Assembly: GCA_009363875.1 (NCBI GenBank)
Contig: CM018696.1
Location: 17,125,475 to 17,189,474, forward strand
Length of the DNA: 64,000 nucleotides
Direction of reading: 5' to 3'
Origin: Mikania micrantha
Taxonomy: Eukaryota; Streptophyta; Magnoliopsida; Asterales; Asteraceae
Each line of letters begins with the position of its first letter. Position 1 is the first letter of the stretch. Position numbers and translations under genes: made by a program. The notes beneath the pieces were generated by a model that was given only the letters and a program-made list of their open reading frames with translations, searched no databases and was not told where the DNA came from. This document shows, in pieces, positions 22,540 to 33,724 of this stretch.

Positions 22540-23591
22540 TTTTGAAGAAATGTTTCCTTGTTTGAAAAAGGAACTCCCTAGTTCATCAACACTAGTTGAT
22601 GAGATTGTTCATGACGAAGATCAAGAACAATTAGAGGCTGAAGAGGTTGGGCCAAGAAGAAGTAAGAGGTAAACGATTGAAAAATCTTTTGGACCTGATT
22701 TTCTTACTTATATGGTTGAGGAAGAACCCCAAACCTATCGTGAAGCAGTCACTTCTTCGGAAGGACCTCAATGGAAAGAGGCGATCAAGAATGAAATTGA
22801 TTCGATGTTACAAAACCATACTTGAGAGCTAGTAGATCTTCCACCAAGGTGTAAACCACTTGGATATCGATGGATATTCAAAAGGAAGATGAAAGCTGAT
22901 GGTTCTATTGATAAGTACAAGGCAAAAATAGTGATCAAAGGATTTAGACAAAAATAAGAAGTAGATTACTTTGACACTTACTCACCTGTGACTAGAATAA
23001 CCGCGGTAAGATTGGTTCTTGAAATAACGGCTTTAAGAAATTTGGAAGTCCACCAAATGGATGTTAAAACCGCTTTTCTAAATGGAGATTTAGAAGAGGA
23101 GATTTACATGGAATAACCTAAGGGTTTCTCTGCTCCAGGCGAAAAAGGGAAAGTGTGTAAATTAGTCAAGTCGTTGTATGGCTTGAAGCAAGCTCCAAAA
23201 CAATAGCATCAAAAGTTTGACGAAGTTATGCTTAACAATGGTTTCAAAATTAATGAACACGACAAGTGTGTTTATGTGAAAAAACACAACGAGAGGTTTT
23301 GTGATATTATGTCTTTATGTAGATGATATGCTTATCGTGGAGAGTGATGATAAGATGATCAAATCTACAAAAGACATGTTAAAAACGATATTTGACATGA
23401 AAGACATGGGTCTAGCTGATGTGATTCTTGGTATAAAGATCAATATAACCCAAAATGTTCTTGTGTTAAGTCAATCTCACTATGTGGACAAAATCCTTCA
23501 AAAGTTCAATGAGGGGGATACGAGTGTGGCTCAAACTCCAGTAGATACCATCCAACATATATCAAAAAATAGAGGTGAGGGTGTTGCTTAG
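22540..23591 (+). pseudogene. Copia reverse transcriptase, broken
   Basis: Homology runs through ITAVRLVLEITALRNLEVHQ, DVKTAFLNGDLEEEIYM, KLVKSLYGLKQAPK and the catalytic YVDDML (near 23313). Stops sit at the Q of KGFRQKQE-type, at IYMEQ and before HQKF; all are consistent with CAA/CAG or TGG changes. A frameshift near 23290 precedes the YVDDML block, which is open at 23301-23591. Confidence 0.93.
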
Positions 23592-24332
23592 TTGGAGTAT
23601 TCAAGGATTATTGGCAATCTGATGTATCTGATGACATGTACACGGCCAGACTTGGCATATGTTATGGGCAGGCTAAGTAGATATACTAGTAATACGAGCT
23701 CTAAACATTGGAAGAACATGACAAGATTTCTAAGGTACTTAAGATACACAAGAAACTATAGGATGCATTATGGCCGAGATCCAGCTGTTATAGAAGGATA
23801 CGATGATGCGAACTGGATATCTGATATGAAAGATTCCAAATCCACAAGTGGTTATGTGTTCACCCTTGGTGGAGCAGCTATAGCATGGAAGTCGTCCAAG
23901 CAAACTCTTATAGCTAGATCTACGATGGAATATGAGTTTATCACGTTAGATAAAGCTGGAGAAGAAGTAGAATGGCTTCGTCAATTTGTGGAAGACGTTC
24001 CAGGATGGCCAAAGCCTATGCCGGCTATTTGCATACATTGTGATTGCCAATCGGCAATTGGTAGAGCTCAAAGTGCAATGTATAATGGAAAATCATGGCA
24101 CATTCGATGTAGACACAATACGACACGACAACTACTCTCAATGGGAGTTATCTCAATTGACTATGTGAGGTCAAAAGATAACATAGCGGATCCGTTTACA
24201 ACAGGCTTAAGCAGAGAGTTAGTATACAAGTCGTCCAGAGGAATGGGACTACAGCCCTTCGAACAAGTTTGTACAAAGGAAAATCTATCCTATGAGATTG
24301 GAGATCCCATGAGGCTTAATAGGACAACCTAA
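23592..24332 (+). pseudogene. Copia RNase H and polyprotein C-terminus
   Basis: The upstream frame ends in a TAG just before MEYSRIIGNLMYLMTCTRPD. The remainder is open and typical: YTSNTSSKHWKNM, GYDDANWISD (catalytic Asp region), STSGYVFTLGGAAIAWKSSK, and DNIADPFTTGLSREL near the end. This is the best preserved part of the element. Confidence 0.95.
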
Positions 24333-24799
24333 TTGTATGAATTAATTTCACTGTGGGGGAGTGCCTTAAATATAAAAAGGGAGTTGAATGCTTCTAGTTT
24401 ATTCCTTTATCAAATCAACGATAGCAATGGAGGATAAGCATACGACTTTTAATGATGTGTGTGAAATCACCTATGTGAGGGAGAAGTGGGGCCGCTTTGA
24501 ATGGATTTGTGGGGGCGCAAATCCTAGAGCTCTTGCAGAACCAGGCTAGTGTTCCATGACCATAACAGACACGACAATGAGGGGTTAATCATACTAGGAA
24601 GAGTATTGTGTGACATGTAATAACTTCTACATAAACATGGGTTGGTTCAAGGACATCGCGTCTACTAATCGCTAGGAGACCGAGTACATATCACAAAGGA
24701 GGGTTCAAAGGGAACACCTACTTCTCCTGCAATACTCAACCGCTGAAATTTTATCGTGGCACTTGAGTGTAAGTATCGATTTCTATTCATGTGGGGGAT
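24333..24799 (+). other. Copia 3' untranslated region and polypurine tract
   Basis: No coding sequence. GTGGGGGAT at 24791-24799, immediately before the 3' LTR, is the polypurine tract that primes plus-strand synthesis. A similar GTGGGGGAG lies at 24353, just after the last stop. Confidence 0.85.
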
Positions 24800-25626
24800 T
24801 GTTGGAATTTTAATAATAAATATGTTTTATTATTAATTTTAGACCATGATAATTATTCGTATATGTTACGAATATGATTATTACATATTACGTTTTTGTT
24901 CTATGACGTGAACAAATTGTAACGAACATAATCGGGTCCAAAACGGAACTAAGTTGAATGAAATATCGATGCTCGAAATTGTGTTGTGTAAAGTGTTAAA
25001 AGAAAAATTGAAAAAGAAAATGAATAAAATTTTTTTTATATACCTAATTAAATTCCCATGAGTTAATTTTAATTAAATCATGAATAAGGTTATAATGGTT
25101 AGTAACCAAGCCATGAAAAGGCTTGTTAATTGACATAATGGCAACCTTTGAAATGCCATATGATACATTTATAAATAGAGACATTTGGTCTCTTGTTTTC
25201 TTGGCTAAGTTGAGAAATATCTACACCATTTGAAACACACAAATACAAGTTCACAACACAAGAAGATACTTTGTTGAGTTCTCAACAACCTACAACGATC
25301 AATTCCTCGTGTTAAACACTCTTGTTTCAGTTAATGTTTCGGGTTTTAGGTTAACTCCGACAGTACATAATGCTCCGGCTGTTGTACCTTGGGAGACAGA
25401 CATGATTCACATTGGTGGCCCGAAATCTGTTTTAAGGGACCTCTGTTGAACAAAAATCCTCAGCCAACACCTTTTTTTCTGTTATTGTTTTAATCTTTTG
25501 GCTTTCATTGCAATTCTATTTTCATTGAAATTGTTTGAACATTCAGTTTTGTTTGAAATTGTATTGTAATCTGAAATATTAAATTAATAAAAATATTTAT
25601 CTTATTCTTTGAATGGTGCTCCTACA
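24800..25626 (+). repeat. Copia 3' LTR
   Basis: It runs from TGTTGGAATTTTAATAAT to TGCTCCTACA, uninterrupted, and provides the template that proves the 5' LTR was split. The TATA box TATAAATA is at 25170-25177. The right flank GTCAC follows. Confidence 0.97.
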
Positions 25627-25631
25627 GTCAC

Positions 25632-26039
25632 AAGATACCATTAGAAGTAAATAGAGTTACTAGCACATCCTTTCCTAATGTTCATGAAATCAAAAAGAGT
25701 GAATAATTGTGAGGGCCGCGTAGCATATATGAAAGTTTTAAAGCATGGTAAATTTAGTTAGACAAATTTTGATTTGAAAATTGCATCATATGTTTGTCGG
25801 TTTGTCAATCTCGATGGTGTTAGTCTGTTGGACGGGTATGACTTTTAACCTTCATCTACAAATTGGTAAAAGGTTTGAAGTGTGTTGTTAGGGAGGTGAA
25901 TAGTGTTTAAGAAGGTTTGATTGTGGACCAGCAAAGGTAAAGTGTGGGGATGAGATATTGGGGGTTTGACTTGGTAATTTAAATGTTTAAATGGATGTTC
26001 TTATGCGTTTTGATATGATTATTCATTCGAATAGAAGCC
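25632..26039. other. Noncoding stretch, nothing recognised
   Basis: This should be the continuation of the sequence at 6219 once the copia is removed. I see no further GTCGGAAA motifs of the CACTA-like element here, so that element may end very near the copia insertion point. Confidence 0.5.
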
Positions 26040-27200
26040 ACCGTTGTGATATTGTGTGTTTGCAGAGTAATATGGAGATTTAATCAGGAATCCGAGCAAT
26101 GAAAAATAAAAAAACGAGCGATTCCGAAGGCGAAAGAATGAATTTTTGGAACCCTCGACTTTAGCTTACGGCCTAGGGGCATATCTTACAGTGAGGTGGG
26201 GGTGTCGTTCCCCGTAGTTAGCACTATAAACCCGAGGATTTGGAGTGTAAAATTTGAATATTTAAGCCCCAGTCGTAATTTCCTTTTACTTGGCCATAAG
26301 TTACGGCAGGGGTCAAATTTGCACACCGATTTTGTGTTTTTGGTGGTATTTAAGCCCCTAGTTAACCCTAATCGCAAAATATCACTCGAGGACGAACTTT
26401 TGAATGAATCTGGAGCATTTTGGAGTATTCTAAAGCCCCAAATCATCAATCCAAGTAGGGAATTGAAGATCAAATCATGCAATTCGTCAAGACTTGTGAA
26501 GATTTAACCTTCGTAATGACCGGCTAAGCTTTTCGTGATCATCTTCGGGTGAATAGTTAGGTCTGATAGCTAGGTTTGCTTATTATTTGTTTAACATTGG
26601 TATTGGATTTGTTTTCATAAATTAACATGTTCAATATTGCTTGATTGTGAAATTATAAACGATTTTTGGTTTATTTTGCAAGTTTAAATGCAATTTCATT
26701 ACTTGCTTTCTTCCATTTTTTAAAATATTTTAGAAATCCTACATTTTGTAAAATAATTAATTAACTGAGTCAACAACATCGGTCAAGTTATCGGTTGTCA
26801 ACAAAGAGTCATTGAATTGTTTCCATATCATAATTGTTTAATAATCTAAGCAGAATCATGTCTGTGTGATTTCCAATTAACAAGTTATTGTAACATAGTT
26901 ATTTACTAACTTGAAATCTAGAGAGATCACATTTTTCACACATTGTTAGAACTCTTTAATTTACATTTTAGTTTGATTAAGTTTTTTTCACATAAAACAA
27001 AAATCCGAAATTTCAAGTTTGCTTTTTAATTGCATTAATTAGTTAATTTAGTTGTTATTTAAAGTAGTTTTCACTTGACTCTTCATGAACTGATACATGA
27101 CTTTCCTATCTAATTAGGTAGTAGGACTTGATTTTAGAAATCTTATTTTTGATTGATACTTCGACATCAATTAATCATTTAGTCAGAGGTCATGATACTT
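26040..27200 (+). mobile_element. LTR-like repeat, copy R1
   Basis: Shares ordered landmarks with 43320-44510: a GTGTGTTTTGCAG-like start, TATTTAAGCC boxes (26259 and 26347), a CGGGTGAA(C/T)A...TTAGG segment near 26548, GTC(T/A)(G/A)TGTG segments, and a terminal TTTTGATTGATACTTCGACATC near 27150. The last motif resembles the end of LTRs of Athila/Tat-type gypsy elements as I remember them. No coding sequence: the paired frames at 26186-26507 on both strands show no known protein. Divergence is high, so the copy is old. Confidence 0.5.
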
Positions 27201-27309
27201 CACTTTTCTAAAGATGCTAGCCTATGAGATTGTTGATTTCTCTCTGTGTATGCAATGAACTTATAGATTAATATAAAAGGCTTTGGTTATTTGTACACCC
27301 ACCTTTTTT

Positions 27310-27450
27310 AAGTTTGCACCCACGTCGACCTATATGCCACGTATAGGCCTCTACGTGGCGTATATGTCAAAAAAACTGCAACCGAACAACCCCTAACACA
27401 TTGGCTGTACGTGGCGTACTGCACTCTACGTGGCGTATAATAGTACGATA
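27310..27450. repeat. Cluster of ACGTGGCGTA motifs
   Basis: Within about 110 bases CTACGTGGCGTATATG, TGTACGTGGCGTACTG and CTCTACGTGGCGTATAAT occur, plus GCCACGTATAGG. This is noncoding DNA directly after repeat R1. The shared core GGCGTA also recurs in other LTR-like repeats of this window. Confidence 0.7.
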
Positions 27451-27454
27451 ACTG

Positions 27455-28147
27455 ACAACCTTAAATTCCTCGAAATTCCCTGTCAGCAATTGTTCTACTG
27501 ACGTTAAAAACTTTAGTTTATATCATATTAAAAACTAACTTTTATAAATCAATAATATAAATATAACTTTTGTAATTATTAAAGTTAAACGACCGAATTT
27601 AAAAATATCGTTAAACATAACGAACCAAAAGTGTAACTTTTCTATCATTTTTATTACTTATGTTTTTAAATAAATTCAAAAACTTTAGTTGTTTATAAAA
27701 ATCTCATTGTTTAAAAACTCATTTTATAGTATTTTTATTTTAGAAAAATCATTTTATAAAATAACTTGTTTTTACATAAATTTTGTTTTTTTAATAATAA
27801 AATATTTCTTGCTTTATAAAAATTTTTTAAGTGTGTTTTATTATGAAAAGATAAATAATATATTAGTTATTAGTATTATAATTATTTAATAAGAAAAATA
27901 ATTTATTTAATAAGAGAGAGAATGTTTATTTAATATGAGAGAGAATTAAGTGAGATGGTAGGTAATTGACATGTGACATTAATATTGTAAAAATGTAACA
28001 AGTGTCCTTATTGATGTGAGAAATTGACAACTAGCAAAATTTTACTCTTTATTATAGAGTAAAGATATGGTACCATCAATGTATGAGACATGTATCCACA
28101 AAAGGAAATAAACCAGGTGTTATAAGTGAAGTTTTTGATAATTTAAT
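27455..28147. other. Very AT-rich stretch, no gene seen
   Basis: Long A and T runs; the frame at 27689-27889 is composition-driven (Phe, Ile, Tyr, Lys). No repeat family recognised. Confidence 0.6.
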
Positions 28148-28155
28148 AATACAAT

Positions 28156-28988
28156 CATTGACGGATCCAGAAATATTTTTCAATGAGTTCACTATTTTCG
28201 GATGCTTCAATTAGCTAGAAGTGGACATATAAATTTCCGAGTCGGGTTGACGATAGGTTTATATGACCGTAACTTGAATCGCGAATTTAACCGTCAATAA
28301 CTACAATTTTGTTTGGTGATATTATGCCTAGTAAAATGGGCGGGTTGGGTCGGATTGGGTAACGGGTCAGAACGGATTCAGGTCATTATGGGTGCGGGTT
28401 AGAACGAGTTTTAAGCAAAATCAGTTCAGGTCTAAATAGATTGTTCTTAAATCATTTTTAAATCATTTTTAGTGATTCTCTCATCAAATATATTATTAAT
28501 CATTCTTAAATGTTTGAATCCATTGCATTTACATAGTTTTTTGGTTACCCATCTTGACCCACATTGTGTTCAAGTGCTACCCATCTCAACCTATTCAATA
28601 TTATGATGTTACCCATTTTAACCCATTATACTATAATTGTTTACCCAAATCAACCCATTTCCTTTTGTATGGGTAAAAATTGCCACCTCTAGGTGATATA
28701 TCATAAAGAGGAAATCAATAGAAGAACATACAAACAATTTGTTGATTTTAAAAATTGATTTTAACATGATCCTATAGAATTATAAGCATTGACATTGAAA
28801 TTATTTTAACAAATATCACTTTCCTTAAGTTGACAAACTACTGGGATAATTACATTAAAAATTCTCCCTTAAAAATATTAATGACTTCATTTTATCTTTT
28901 AAGTCTCTAAAAACTGAATATTCTTACTAAATATTCGAAGCGCGGTGAGTTCACATGAACCCACTCCCTAGCTATAGATCCACTGTTG
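28156..28988. mobile_element. hAT-type non-autonomous element, hosting a second one
   Basis: It is flanked by the 8-bp duplication AATACAAT (28148-28155 and 28989-28996). The ends CATTGACGGATCCAG and, in reverse complement, CAACAGTGGATCTATAG are weakly matching inverted repeats of the CAGTGGCGGATCC kind known from plant hAT elements. No transposase is present. It is interrupted by 28323-28691. Confidence 0.75.
28323..28691. mobile_element. hAT-type MITE nested in 28156-28988
   Basis: It is flanked by the 8-bp duplication GGTGATAT (28315-28322 and 28692-28699). The inner sequence is self-complementary in style: AAATGGGCGGGTTGGGT on the left, and repeated TTACCCAT and AACCCATT leading to GCCACCTCTA on the right. 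The canonical end TAGAGGTGGC is kept on the right and decayed on the left. Noncoding. Confidence 0.8.
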
Positions 28989-29126
28989 AATACAATTGAC
29001 TTATAAATCAAAATCTAGTAGTGTGAGCAAGGATTTAATACTTTGTTGATACAATTAAATTATATTTTCAGTGTTTTTGCCTAGGAATTAAACATCTAGA
29101 TTTTGGTATCATTCTATTAACTCTAG

Positions 29127-29723
29127 TAGGGGAGTTCAGTTTTCGAATATGACTCGAAAAAATCGAATTCGATTCGATTTCAATTAGACAAACACCAAGT
29201 CGAAATTCGATTCGAGTTATCATATTCAAATTCGATTCGATTCGTAGTATAATATAGAATTTGAATCGAATTTCAAATTTCATATTTTTAATTCGATTCG
29301 ATTCGAAATTCGCATTTAAATTATTTATATATTTTTATTTTATATACACAGGTAGTACTATATTTATAAATTAGGCTTTTTTGTTAGCTGGTTTTGTTTA
29401 TAAAAATTGAAAGAGTAATACACAAATGTCAATTTGATATTTGGATGTTTAAGGTTTTGATTATATGATATTTTGAATATATAAAGACAGCAAGTATAAA
29501 CAATTTTTTAATTAAATTCAAATCAAACCAATTCGAATTCTAATCGAGTTCGAAATCTGAATTCGAATAGAATCGAATTTTGAATTTGAGAAAGAATTCG
29601 AATTAAGGATTTTTCAAATTGATTTAGAATTCAAATCGAATTCGAATGCCCCTAAAAAACTCAAAATTCGAAATCATTCAATTCGAAATATTCAAGTTAT
29701 TCGAAATTCGATAAACACCTCTA
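29127..29723. mobile_element. hAT-type element made largely of GAATTCGAATTC-like palindromes
   Basis: Ends are TAGGGGAGTTCAG and, reversed, TAGAGGTGTTTATCG. Flanks AACTCTAG (29119-29126) and AACTCTGG (29724-29731) match at 7 of 8 bases. The interior repeats ATTCGAATTCGATTCG in both orientations, so a transcript would fold extensively. No protein is encoded; the minus frame 29068-29283 reads through the repeats. Confidence 0.8.
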
Positions 29724-29731
29724 AACTCTGG

Positions 29732-30012
29732 TGTTTGCCATAATGATTTGAAACAAGAACCACTACACACAATTTTGATTTACAATTGAACTGATATGTT
29801 CGAACACATACAAACATTAACACACATTAGATATATATACATCCGATCTTGTCGGTTAGATACAAACTGTTTTGGCAGTTTGTTAATTGTAAACCAAAAG
29901 AGTGAAACCAAGTGTTTAGCTTTTCATGACATAAACGCAGACACAAGTTTAGGTTTCAGTAATTTAATGTTAAACAACCCAAACTAACATAAACTGAGCA
30001 TATGATATTAAA
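29732..30012. other. Noncoding stretch, nothing recognised
   Basis: Short AT-rich spacer between two hAT-type elements; the small frame at 29796-29987 has no recognisable content. Confidence 0.5.
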
Positions 30013-30020
30013 CATAATTA

Positions 30021-30539
30021 CAAAGCCGTTCTTTAGAATCCTTAAAAATTTTGGGGCCTAGTGCAAGTGAATAAATATAGCTCCAATAAACTTAAGAACT
30101 TATTATAAAAAATTTAATAATACAACAATAATTGTGATAAAAAATAAACAAAAATATGATTCGAATGTTAAGTGTCTTAAGATAAATCAAATGTGATAAC
30201 AAAAAATAATGTTATGAAAATAAGCCAAAGATAAAAGATAATGTTAAATGAGTCAATTGATATAGTTTTTTATTGGCTTTAAATTTAAATGAGGTAATAA
30301 CAATTAGATAATTGGAAATTGAGTGTAGTTTAAAGATATTTAAATATTAAATAACTTAAAATAAATCAAATGTTAATAAGAGAGTATCTTAGAACTAAAA
30401 CAATTTATTTTTATAATTATACGCTTTTATCTAATATATATATATATATATAATGCATAATTTTTTAATAATTTTAAACCCCTCGAAAGAATAGACCCTG
30501 TGCGGTCGCCTGCTTTGCACATGCCCAAGACCGGCCTTG
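30021..30539. mobile_element. hAT-type element, GGGGCC family, decayed
   Basis: Ends are CAAAGCCGTTCTTTAG and, reversed, CAAGGCCGGTCTTGGG. Inside each end are TTTTGGGGCCTAGTGC and GTGCGGTCGCCTGC. Flanking octamers CATAATTA and CTTAATAA agree at 6 of 8. It resembles the better preserved element at 46448-47233 in its CAGGGCCG-type ends and GGGGCCCTA motif. Confidence 0.6.
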
Positions 30540-31030
30540 CTTAATAAGTTTTGACCGTTGAGGATTTTTTTCTTGCTCATACGTGAATTAGAGTCAATCA
30601 CAGAACTAAACTTAACCTGTGTAAAAATGTTGGAATGTGTAAAAACATGTGCCTTCTATCCACTTAGATATATGATATATCCAATATCTAACTTGTGGAG
30701 GCCAAGCTATGAAAAGGCTCCTCTGGATGAGTGAGGCTTAGGACAAAATAACTATTATTAAAACGTAGAGGTTATGTTAGTTCACGTTTAAAACACATAT
30801 TGTATAATTCAATTTGTTTCTTTTACATAGGATTCTAAATTAATAACACATAACTCTGGCTACAAATACATGTAATACACACATACTCACACTTATAGGA
30901 GTGTGATCTTATAATAATTCACTCTTAAAGCGACAATTATATGACATTGTCAAGATAAATCCAAATCTTTGATTCCTTTTCGAACATCATTGTAACCATA
31001 TAGAATACTTTATTCTTTTATGTGTATATG

Positions 31031-31255
31031 TAAATTAATCACAGTTTAAAAGTTAACATCATTGTAAGTTTTTGCATTAAAACATTTACACTTTTAAAAG
31101 TTAACACATGTATAACACTTTATTCGTTTATGTGTATGTCTAAATTCATCACAGTTTTAAAGTTAACATCGTTGCAAGTTTTTGTAATTGAACAGTTACA
31201 CTGATGTAAGTCATAAACTTGCAACGATGTTAACTTTAAAACGGTGATGAATTTA
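31031..31255. repeat. Tandem pair followed by an inverted copy: 41-bp stem hairpin
   Basis: A block starting TAAATTAATCACAG at 31031 recurs at 31141 (offset 110). A third copy lies inverted at 31215-31255. The arms 31141-31181 and 31215-31255 pair over 41 bases with one visible mismatch, leaving a 33-base loop. The sequence ahead of the left arm (TTTATGTGTATG) also partly matches the continuation of the right arm (ACGCATAAA). Confidence 0.85.
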
Positions 31256-31265
31256 CGCATAAAAG

Positions 31266-33212
31266 AAGAAATTGTTTTACATGTATTACAATGTGAAAAA
31301 TAAATAAAAAATTAGGATTGATTTTGATAAATATGTGTTAATGTTTTAAGAGTATTTTATTATTTGATCACTACCTTGTATATATATATATATGAGAAAT
31401 TATCTTAAAAAATAAAATTTGCCTAAGAAGGCCAAAAAAAGATTTTTAAAACTTGAAAACGACGTAAACAAACTCTTATTGAATTCATTTTTGCATTATT
31501 TGAACTGGTTTGTCGAACACTGAAACCCAAACCTTAAATCATAAACATTAAATGCTAATAATAAAAACATAACTTTAAAAACTAACATTTAACCTAAAGA
31601 TATATAAACCTAAAGGCTCAAAATCAAGCTCTAAAACCTAAATAAAAAACAATTGTTCAAGCTAAAACTTAAAAGTGAACACTTTATACTTCAATGAGAC
31701 GTTTCCAATTCTATCAAAAATAAGTTCAATCAGAGTTCGTTTGATCGGTTTTGAAGATTTTAAAAATCTTTCTTAACCATATTAAACAAAATAAACTTTT
31801 TATATGATATTTTGTATGCACATACATTATTGCTAAATTATTGATTGCTACAAAAATAAAATTGATGTGTGTATCCAACTAATTACTGAATTAAATTTAA
31901 TATATGTGGGGATCGGATTCAACTATATGTTCGGTATGGTAGTTCGAGTTCTAAAAACTTCTCATTCACTAACCTGTTTTAGAACGACAACCAAACATTG
32001 TTTATCCAAATGTATAGTTTTACTACCTTCTTGACTCGCTCAATAATATATACCAAAATGAAAATTTTATATATCAACTCCATATATATTGAAATTGATG
32101 CGAAATAAAATAAATTAATTTATAATTTTCCATTATTCATTTGTTAAAGATCACGTTAATTTGTTGCATTGAAAACCTTGACCATATATCTACCACTCGT
32201 CAACTTGAGTATAATGTTTTCTATCCAATTTATGAAACCTAGCTACAAATAACCCAAAGTATTTATTTAAAATAATTAAATAAATATTACATTATAGTAC
32301 ATGCAATTTAACCAAAAAATAATTTAACTATAAATTCAGTACCAACTCCATCAGAATTTCACAAAGAAAAAGGCCCCTACCCCTTTCTCACACTTTCACA
32401 TCAAACTTTTAAAAGTTCTTCCGGTTTTCTGAGGGTTTGTTGTAGGCCATTAAATGTTATATTTATAAAAAAGTTATAATTTAATGAATTAAATATTATT
32501 AATTTACACTAATATTAAAATAACAAACCCCATACACGAGTGTATCTGTATCTTAAATAAATATTTTTTAGGCTCAAGAGGTGTAATGCACAGGACTCAA
32601 GGGTAGCCTGACATACTTAATGAGTAAAGCTAGGACTTGTGCTTCCATTCCCGACAATTTTTTATATACAATGGATTTTGTTGAATTGGTCAAAAATTAA
32701 AAATCAGCGGGAACAATACAATAATTCTAGACTTTGTGGAGGGATAGTTTTGAGTTTTTTAGTTGTAAAGTTGAATCACATGTTCACTAACTAGGTTATT
32801 GAATATTTGTTATATTATTATCGAAAAAATAATATGTTAAATGTGTTGTCAACGTTTATTAGATTTGAAATTAAATAATTTTTTAGTAAAAGGCTTAATT
32901 TTATTATCCGTCTTAAGCCTCCAAAATGCTTGATCCGACCCTGATAAGACCTATTGTTTTAGGGGTCCAAAATTTTGTTTTATATATATACTTTATATAT
33001 AAAGATTTGATAACAATTTTATTTTAAAAAATGTTACAAAAACACAATGATTTGAATAAATAAGTGAAAGGTATCATTTGTTACAACTAAAATTGTTGTT
33101 ATATTGTTTATTAGATTATTTTTATTTTAATACTCATCAATTTATGAATTTTTAATATAGATAGGAATGCCAATTTTTAGTATTTGTAGGCGACTCTGAT
33201 TCTTATGTTGTG
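31266..33212. other. AT-rich intergenic stretch, no gene seen
   Basis: Contains a short (AT)n at about 31379-31393 and remnants of GGGGTCCAAAATTTT-type sequence near 32965 that resemble decayed GGGGCC-family hAT ends (AAGCCTCCAAAATGC, CGACCCTGA). No supported coding sequence. Confidence 0.55.
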
Positions 33213-33724
33213 TTTTTTTTTTTTTTTTTTTTATAAAAGAGGGATTTCACAACACTCAAATGAGTTAATATAATTACCAAGAAACAATATTTATATATTG
33301 TAATTTGTAATATAATATATATAAATAAACAGTTTACTTGACTGACAAGATAAATAAAATACCCTGCTGCACACTTCTTCTCACACGCACGCATACTCTT
33401 GAAACTTACATACACTTTCTCTCTAAACCCATATGGATATGATAAGAGCCACGGCAGAGTTGCAGAGCTAAAAAAGAACCCTAATTTCCAACTTTATAAA
33501 CTTTTATTTATTATTATTATAATCTTTCTTTCAATTTCAATGATCCAAATCCATCCATGGTACAAATATTATTAATGTCTTGATTCTATCAATCCATACC
33601 CCACAACACCCACTAACCCTATATATACACACACAACTCAACTCAACTCCTAATTATACATACTGAACTGAACACAAATCAACCAGCAGATCGTCGTTCT
33701 CCGGCAGCCTTGTGCGGTGGCGTT
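33213..33724 (+). promoter_or_regulatory. Upstream region and TATA box of the NAC gene
   Basis: It begins after a run of 20 T (33213-33232). CTATATATAC at 33619-33628 is a good TATA box about 100 bases before the start codon, followed by an ACACACAACTCAACTC leader typical of plant 5' untranslated regions. A TTTCTCTCTAAACCC pyrimidine patch sits near 33415. No upstream ATG lies in frame between the TATA box and the gene start. Confidence 0.6.

Larger units (their letters stand above)
6220..25626 (+). mobile_element. Ty1/copia LTR retrotransposon, 5' LTR split by nested insertions
   Basis: The flanking 5-bp duplication GTCAC is present at 6215-6219 and 25627-25631. The 5' LTR is 6220-6840 plus 19475-19686 (833 bp); the 3' LTR is 24800-25626 (827 bp). 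The order of internal parts (gag, protease, integrase, RT, RNase H) is that of copia elements. The first base of the 5' LTR is A instead of the expected T. The internal region of about 5.1 kb has stops and frameshifts throughout and lacks the gag zinc knuckle, so the copy is inactive. No TGGTATCAGAGC primer site follows the 5' LTR. Removing the copia joins GTTGTCAC to AAGATACC as the ancestral empty site. Confidence 0.95.

Noticed and set aside
26186..26507. Overlapping ~100-residue frames on both strands
   Set aside because: They lie in LTR-like repeat R1, have no recognisable domains, and R2 at 43320 does not preserve them.
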